NCBI GenBank assembly: GCA_020060765.1
Contig: JAGUZQ010000018.1
Coordinates: 1-45,629, forward strand
Source: Planctomycetota bacterium
GTDB taxonomy: Bacteria > Planctomycetota > SZUA-567
Reading direction: 5' to 3'
DNA: 45,629 nt
Under the pieces are notes generated by a model, which searched no databases, was not told the DNA's origin, and saw only the letters and a program-made list of their open reading frames with translations. This document shows, one piece after another, positions 41,153 to 45,629 of the stretch. Made by a program: the position numbers and the translations under genes. Numbering within the stretch: the stretch's first letter is position 1; every line of letters starts with the position of its first letter.

Positions 41153-43369
41153 ATGGCATATTTGGATGTTGCTCTCACGGCCTTGCGCGCAAGGCTTTGC
41201 GTCCTCCCGGCCATAGTCGCCGAGAAGCGGCCGTCCCTTTCCGGCTGGAAGGCGTTTCAATCCGCTTTGCCGAATGAGACGCAGATCCGCGCGTGGTTCG
41301 CCGACGCCCAGGGCATGTGCCTCGTCTGCGGCAAGGTCTCCGGCAATCTGGAGATGATCGACTTCGACAACAAGGGCGAGCTTTTTGCCGCGTGGTGGGA
41401 GAAAGTGGAAGCGGCGAGGCCCGGCCTGTTCGACCGGCTTGTCGTGGAGCAGACGCCCTCGGGCGGATATCACGCGGTCTACCGCTGTGCCGAACCGGTG
41501 CCCGGCAATCAGCGCCTCGCACAGCGCGCCGTTTTCTGCGACGGCCCCGGAGAGGTCGAAATTGCGGGCAAGCGCTATGCGCCGCGCAAGAACGGCGACC
41601 GCTGGGAAGTCATAATCACCTTGATCGAGACGCGCGGAGAAGGCGGGCTCTTTCTCTGCGATCCCACGCCGGGGTACAAACTCCAGCAGGGCGAATTCGC
41701 CAGCCTTCCGACCCTCTCGGCCGAAGAGCGCGCCTTTCTCATCGACACAGCACGCTCTCTGAACGAGCTGGTCCCGCAACCATCACCCGCGCCTGCCGTT
41801 ACCACCGTCCTGCCTGAACCATACGGCGGTCGCCCCGGCGATGACTTCAATGCGCGCGCCGACATCCGAGATCTTCTTCTCAAGCACGGCTGGACCCAGG
41901 TCCGGGGCGGGGACAACCAACACTGGCGCAGGCCCGGCAAGGACTCGGGCACCTCGGCCACCTTGAAAGAGGGCGTATTCTACGTTTTCTCCACCAGCGC
42001 CGCGCCGTTCGAGGCGGACCGGGGCTATTCCCCGTTCCAGGTCTATTCCCTGCTTGAACACAACGGCGATTTTGCCGCGGCGGCCTCGACGTTGCGCGCC
42101 GAGGGGTATGGCGCGGACGATGATTTCGTGAACAAGGTCGATCTCTCCACGTTCCTCTCGAACCTGCCCGATCCGCAGCCGGAGCCGGACGAGGCGCAGG
42201 CCCAGCCGCTTTCCGAACTGTTTAAGACGGTCACCGAACTCGATCCGCCCTTGATCCACGGTCTGCTGCGCGAGGGCGAGACGATGAACGTGATCGCTTC
42301 ATCAAAAGCCGGAAAGAGCTGGCTGGTGATGCGCCTCGCCATTTCCATCGCCTCGGGCCTGGACTGGTTCGGCATGCCGGTGGAGCACGGGAAGGTTTTG
42401 CACATCGATAACGAGCTGCGGCTCAAGACCATCGTCTACCGCTACCGCAAGGTCGCCGAAGCCTTGAAGGTGCCTTATGACCTGTTCAGCCACAACCTGG
42501 AGGTGAAGAGTCTGCGCGGCCGGTTGCAGGATCTGAACGGCCTCGGCCAGTTCTTCAACACCATCGATCCCGGCAGATACAAGGCGATCATCATCGACGC
42601 CTTTTACCGGACGCTCCCGATCGGCATGGACGAGAACGACAACGGCGCCATCGCCAACCTGTATAACAAGCTCGACTGGTATGCCTCGCGCCTGCAGTGC
42701 TCCTTCATTCTGATCCACCATTCCAGCAAGGGCAATCAATCGCAGAAGTCCGTGACCGACGTGGGCGCGGGTGCCGGCGCACAATCCCGCGCGGCCGACA
42801 CGCACCTGATCCTTCGCCCGCACGAGGAGCCGAACGTGGCCGTGCTTGAAGCGGCGGTGCGTTCCTGGCCGCCGCGCGAGCCCATGTGTCTGCGCTGGGA
42901 ATTCCCGCTCTGGCATCGGGCCGCCGAACTCGACCCGCACGCCCTGGAAGGCAAGGCGCAAGCGACGGGCAAGGCGAAGCATACGTGGTCGGTGGAGGAA
43001 TTCATCGAGGAATGCGTTATGCCGTACGATCCGTGTTCGCAGAACAAGATCGTTTATGCGGCCGGACAACTCGGAATCCCCGAGCGCAAGGCCAAGGGGT
43101 TGATCGAACTCGGTATGTCGGAAGGTCTGCTGGCGAAAGAGCGCAACGGCTCCCGCATGCACATCGTGGCGGTACGCGACGACGTTCCTTCCGGTAAGGC
43201 CCAGGTCATTGCCGCGCGTTTGGCGAATGAGCCGTCCGTAGCGGCATCGGACTTGGCGGTTGAATACGGGGTGAGCGAACGGTATATCCGGCAGATTCGA
43301 CAGGCTGCCGATGGCATGGATTCTCTCCCCGTTCTGCCACAAGAGGCGCCGGAAAATTCGCGGAACTAA
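41153..43369 (+). CDS. Primase-polymerase / RepA-like helicase fusion
   Basis: A protein of about 738 residues. The N-terminal AEP-type primase (prim-pol) region has KRPSLSGWKAFQSA, NLEMIDFDNKGE and TPSGGYHAVYRC. The C-terminal half is a RecA-fold hexameric helicase of the AAA_25/RepA type: GLLREGETMNVIASSKAGKS with Walker A ASSKAGKSW, VLHIDNELR and AIIIDAFYRT (Walker B). The end contains HTH-like segments (ASDLAVEYGVSERYIRQIR). It would start and unwind replication of the element. AAGGAA lies 6 bases before ATG 41153. The alternative ATG 41147 is too close to it. The stop lies in the iteron array. Confidence 0.88.
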   Translation: MAYLDVALTALRARLCVLPAIVAEKRPSLSGWKAFQSALPNETQIRAWFADAQGMCLVCGKVSGNLEMIDFDNKGELFAAWWEKVEAARPGLFDRLVVEQTPSGGYHAVYRCAEPVPGNQRLAQRAVFCDGPGEVEIAGKRYAPRKNGDRWEVIITLIETRGEGGLFLCDPTPGYKLQQGEFASLPTLSAEERAFLIDTARSLNELVPQPSPAPAVTTVLPEPYGGRPGDDFNARADIRDLLLKHGWTQVRGGDNQHWRRPGKDSGTSATLKEGVFYVFSTSAAPFEADRGYSPFQVYSLLEHNGDFAAAASTLRAEGYGADDDFVNKVDLSTFLSNLPDPQPEPDEAQAQPLSELFKTVTELDPPLIHGLLREGETMNVIASSKAGKSWLVMRLAISIASGLDWFGMPVEHGKVLHIDNELRLKTIVYRYRKVAEALKVPYDLFSHNLEVKSLRGRLQDLNGLGQFFNTIDPGRYKAIIIDAFYRTLPIGMDENDNGAIANLYNKLDWYASRLQCSFILIHHSSKGNQSQKSVTDVGAGAGAQSRAADTHLILRPHEEPNVAVLEAAVRSWPPREPMCLRWEFPLWHRAAELDPHALEGKAQATGKAKHTWSVEEFIEECVMPYDPCSQNKIVYAAGQLGIPERKAKGLIELGMSEGLLAKERNGSRMHIVAVRDDVPSGKAQVIAARLANEPSVAASDLAVEYGVSERYIRQIRQAADGMDSLPVLPQEAPENSRN

Positions 43370-43596
43370 TGCGGAACTGGCGCGGAACTGAGTTCCGCGA
43401 AAACCGGAACTCAGTTCCGGGATCGGAAATCATAATCTCTTTATCTTCAAGAAGTTGACGTTTTCGGACATGTCCCACCGGGACGCGGAACTGGGACGCG
43501 TCCCAAAGTGCGTCCGGAGTTCCGCCCCTCGCAAGAAAGCAACGCCATTCAGGAAAAGGAGTTATGAAGATTTTTTGCGGAACTATCGGCGGAACT
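43360..43596. repeat. GCGGAACT iteron array with palindromes (candidate origin)
   Basis: GCGGAACT occurs in direct orientation at 43360, 43371, 43382, 43485, 43577 and 43589, CCGGAACT at 43404, and the inverse AGTTCCGC/G at 43391, 43413 and 43518. The first three are exactly 11 bases apart and the fourth follows at 22, so they lie on one face of the helix. Two odd-centre palindromes are included: CGCGGAACT-G-AGTTCCGCG (43381-43399) and CCGGAACT-C-AGTTCCGG (43404-43420). GGGACGCGTCCC lies at 43493-43504. The array starts in the last codons of the primase gene. Origin iterons or ParB sites are the main readings. Confidence 0.75.
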
Positions 43597-43605
43597 GGAC
43601 ACACC

Positions 43606-43670
43606 CTATCCCTACGGGATAGAACGGGGGCGTCCCAAACGCCCCCCGTTCATCCCGGAAAGTAGGGATG
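43606..43670. repeat. Three abutting hairpins
   Basis: CTATCCC-TAC-GGGATAG (43606-43622), then AACGGGGGCGT / ACGCCCCCCGTT (43623-43650, one bulged C), then CATCCC / GGGATG (43651-43670), without gaps between them. No T run follows. The rest of the gap to 44158 contains a possible mini-ORF at 44042 and nothing else that I can support. Confidence 0.65.
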
Positions 43671-44041
43671 TCCGTTCGCGTAAAAGCGCGCCCCGGATTT
43701 CTGGTGAAGTGGTGGAGGGATTCAGGCCCCGGCTCCCCCACTCTGCGCCAAGCCAACACCGGGAACTGGCCCTCTTGCAAACCGGCCGAAATTACAGGTG
43801 GGCGACCGAACCCCCAAGGCCCCGCAAAAGGGCCACAAGCGCCCCACAATCAAAAGTTGTTTTCTCGGGGTACGTCGGGGCACCCCCGGACACGCCAAGC
43901 GCTCAACACGCCTTAAAATGCGTATTGACATGTGGTTACATTCTTTCACCGGTTGCTTCCGGATAGCAGGGTATTGGTTCAAACCGCTCTCCGTAGGCTG
44001 AAAATATCTTGCAAGGTACTTGCCCGTCAAGGAGTTAGGTT

Positions 44042-44068
44042 ATGGCACCGGAAGTAGCCCCCAGGTGA
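44042..44068 (+). other. Possible eight-residue leader ORF
   Basis: ATG to TGA encodes MAPEVAPR, with AAGGAG (44029-44034) 7 bases upstream. The ribosome site is good, but there is no further support. It might regulate the methyltransferase gene downstream. Confidence 0.3.
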
Positions 44069-44158
44069 GACTTTGTTGGGCAGTGATAAAAAAATGTTAT
44101 TCCTATCCCCATAAGGGGTTACGGGATTCGCGAAAAGACGAAAACGGGGGTGATGAAG

Positions 44159-45502
44159 ATGGTTAAAAACGATGCGAAAAGCGCAATCGCCAAGCGCCGG
44201 GTAGCCGAGGCGCAAGGCGTGACCGCTCCTGAAATGGCTGCCTTGCCCCCCGTCTTGGCGGTCGAATCATGGCCGGTCGAACGGGTGAAGCCGTATCCCG
44301 GCAATCCACGCGTGAACGATGGCGCGGTCGATGCGGTAGCCGAGAGCATCAAGCGCTTCGGTTTTCGCGTTCCGATCATCGTCGATGCGGAGGGCGTGAT
44401 CGTGGCCGGACATACCCGGCTCAAGGCTGCGCTGAAATTGGGGTTGCCCCGCGTTCCGGTGCATCAGGCAAGCGATCTCGACGAGGCATCCGCGCGTGCG
44501 CTCCGTATCGCGGACAACAAGACGGGCGAGATCGCGGACTGGGATTTCGAACTTCTGCCCATCGAATTGTCGGCGCTGCAGGAACTGGACTGGGATCTGG
44601 CCTCGCTCGGCTTTTCCGATGAGGAACTGGCGAGCCTGTTGGAAAGCTCCGCGTCTTCGGGCGGCGCGACCGATGCCGACGCCGTGCCGGAACCTGATGA
44701 ATCCGAACCGCCGATCAGCCAGCCCGGTGAAATGTACGCCCTGGGCGGGCACCGCCTCTTGTGCGGCAACGCCGCCGACGCGGATGTTGTGGCGCGGCTT
44801 CTTAACGGTCGGAAGATTGATCTCCTTTTCACCGACCCGCCATATGGCGTGAGCTATGCGGACAAGAATGCATTTCTGAATGCGGCGGACAAAGGGAACC
44901 GCATCCAGGAAGAGATCGAGAACGATCATCTGTCGCTGGAGGACACGGGCAAGCTGTGGCTTGCGGCATTCACGGCGTGGGCGCCGCACCTCGCGGACCA
45001 TTCGGCCTATTACGTCTGCACCGCTTCGTCGAACGGGCTTTTGCCTTTGATGCTCGACACGCTGGCTGCGGCCGGAATGCCGTACCGACATCAACTGATC
45101 TGGGTGAAGAACTGCCATGTGCTGGGCCGCAGCGACTACTGCTACAAGCACGAGCCGATCCTGTACGGCTGGGCGAAGCGCCACAAATTCTACGGTGCGG
45201 GCGAACAGAAGTTTTCGGTGTGGGAATACCCCAAGCCCACGGCGAACAAGTTGCACCCGACCATGAAGCCGGTGGCGCTGATCGAAAACGCGATCCTGAA
45301 TGGCAGCGAAAAGGGAATGCTCGTCGCCGACCCGTTCCTCGGTTCGGGCAGCACTCTCATCGCGGCCGAACGCACCGGACGCATCTGTGTCGGAACGGAA
45401 CTGGAGCCGAAGTATTGCGATGTGGTGCGCAGAAGATGGGCCGAACATTTGAAAGGCGAAGGCTGCGACTGGCGCGAACTCACGCCGGTCACAAAGGATT
45501 GA
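44159..45502 (+). CDS. ParB-domain / DNA methyltransferase fusion
   Basis: A protein of about 447 residues. The N-terminal ParB/Srx domain has VKPYPGNPRVNDGAVDAVAE, GFRVPIIVDAEGVIVAGHTR and ALRIADNKTGEIADWD. The C-terminal methyltransferase has LFTDPPYGVSYADKN with the catalytic DPPY and KPVALIENAI, then VADPFLGSGSTLIAAERTGR with the SAM-binding FxGSG. DPPY before FxGSG marks a beta-class amino-methyltransferase (N6-A or N4-C). Such phage enzymes modify the element's DNA against restriction. The start is uncertain: GGGGGTG at 44146 suits ATG 44159 better than 44153. Confidence 0.88.
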   Translation: MVKNDAKSAIAKRRVAEAQGVTAPEMAALPPVLAVESWPVERVKPYPGNPRVNDGAVDAVAESIKRFGFRVPIIVDAEGVIVAGHTRLKAALKLGLPRVPVHQASDLDEASARALRIADNKTGEIADWDFELLPIELSALQELDWDLASLGFSDEELASLLESSASSGGATDADAVPEPDESEPPISQPGEMYALGGHRLLCGNAADADVVARLLNGRKIDLLFTDPPYGVSYADKNAFLNAADKGNRIQEEIENDHLSLEDTGKLWLAAFTAWAPHLADHSAYYVCTASSNGLLPLMLDTLAAAGMPYRHQLIWVKNCHVLGRSDYCYKHEPILYGWAKRHKFYGAGEQKFSVWEYPKPTANKLHPTMKPVALIENAILNGSEKGMLVADPFLGSGSTLIAAERTGRICVGTELEPKYCDVVRRRWAEHLKGEGCDWRELTPVTKD

Positions 45503-45508
45503 AGCGCT

Positions 45509-45628
45509 TTAACCGAGGACTTCGACCCGGTCCAGTTTGCCGACCGCTTTATCGAAGGTCAGCATGCGGTCGCATTCGCGTGCGTAACCGACATGCAGCA
45601 TGCGGTCGACCAATCCCGGCTTTGGGGA
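45509..45628 (-). CDS. PIN-domain (VapC-like) protein, C-terminal end (partial)
   Basis: The frame is open from the right edge to the stop at 45509-45511. It reads LVDRMLHVGYARECDRMLTF, then DKAVGKLDRVEVL. A-D/V-DR-x-L-x-x-x-A-x-x-x-x-C-x-x-x-L-TFD-x-x followed by L-x-x-V-x-x-L is the usual end of VapC-type PIN ribonucleases. The Asp in TFD is one of the metal ligands. It faces the methyltransferase gene. The antitoxin would lie outside the window. Confidence 0.65.
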   Translation of the reverse strand, partial: SPKPGLVDRMLHVGYARECDRMLTFDKAVGKLDRVEVLG

Positions 45629-45629
45629 A

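Noticed and set aside
43680..44030. Possible tRNA or CRISPR-like repeats in the gap after the primase gene
   Set aside because: No cloverleaf with acceptor stem and TTC arm could be built, and no repeat has the regular spacer length of a CRISPR array.

Overview
The window looks like part of a bacterial chromosome, probably from the PVC group (Lentisphaerota or Kiritimatiellota type). Three things suggest this. There is a type IV prepilin-like protein with an H-x9-DG C-terminal motif. There is a secreted SGNH/glycoside-hydrolase fusion. There is also a remnant of the large serine recombinases common in such genomes. The assignment is an inference from protein style, because no rRNA or tRNA is visible.

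Region 1 (1-6.9 kb) is a carbohydrate block on the minus strand: a GntR/LacI hybrid regulator with its own promoter and an 8-bp-arm operator palindrome, a GH130-type mannoside phosphorylase, a prepilin-like secreted protein, and a 1162-residue secreted protein. That last protein joins an SGNH esterase module, whose sequence blocks are in permuted order, to a carbohydrate-binding region and a DUF6259-like glycosidase barrel. The block sits between two 3' ends of serine recombinase genes.

Region 2 (7.5-15.7 kb, plus strand) starts with a nitrosative/oxidative stress set: an Rrf2 sensor, two hemerythrin/RIC-type di-iron repair proteins, D-lactate dehydrogenase, flavodiiron protein FprA and a ferredoxin. 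A second operon with a consensus-like sigma-70 promoter follows. It encodes a small unknown protein, a DUF1538 membrane protein, two divergent P-II-like proteins and a CBS-pair protein, all overlapping or tightly spaced, which suggests a signalling-gated transporter.

Region 3 (15.8-27.6 kb, minus strand) is an ion-homeostasis and stress array: two CPA2 antiporters (one with an RCK domain), a USP-PtsN-type EIIA fusion, a CaCA exchanger, a CNNM/CBS protein, GlgC, an atypical receiver domain, an Rnk protein and, at the head, a TetR repressor fused to a second Rnk domain. The fusion gene has a strong promoter and a candidate operator.

Region 4 (27.7-45.6 kb) opens with decayed genes (a racemase-like tail and a methyltransferase with a stop at a usually conserved Tyr). 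It then becomes a GC-rich phage or integrative-element replication module: an HTH protein flanked by inverted GGCCA-rich repeats, a sigma factor, a RecE-like nuclease, two ParB-like proteins, a Sak4-like ATPase, DUF669, a glutaredoxin, RusA, a phosphoesterase, a small HExxH protein, dNMP kinase, an HD hydrolase, a DEAH helicase, higBA, a primase-helicase and a ParB-methyltransferase. After the primase gene comes a GCGGAACT iteron array, partly on an 11-bp period, followed by three abutting hairpins. This is a good candidate for a replication origin or partition site. A PIN-domain toxin tail runs off the right edge. No structural or integrase genes of the element lie in the window.
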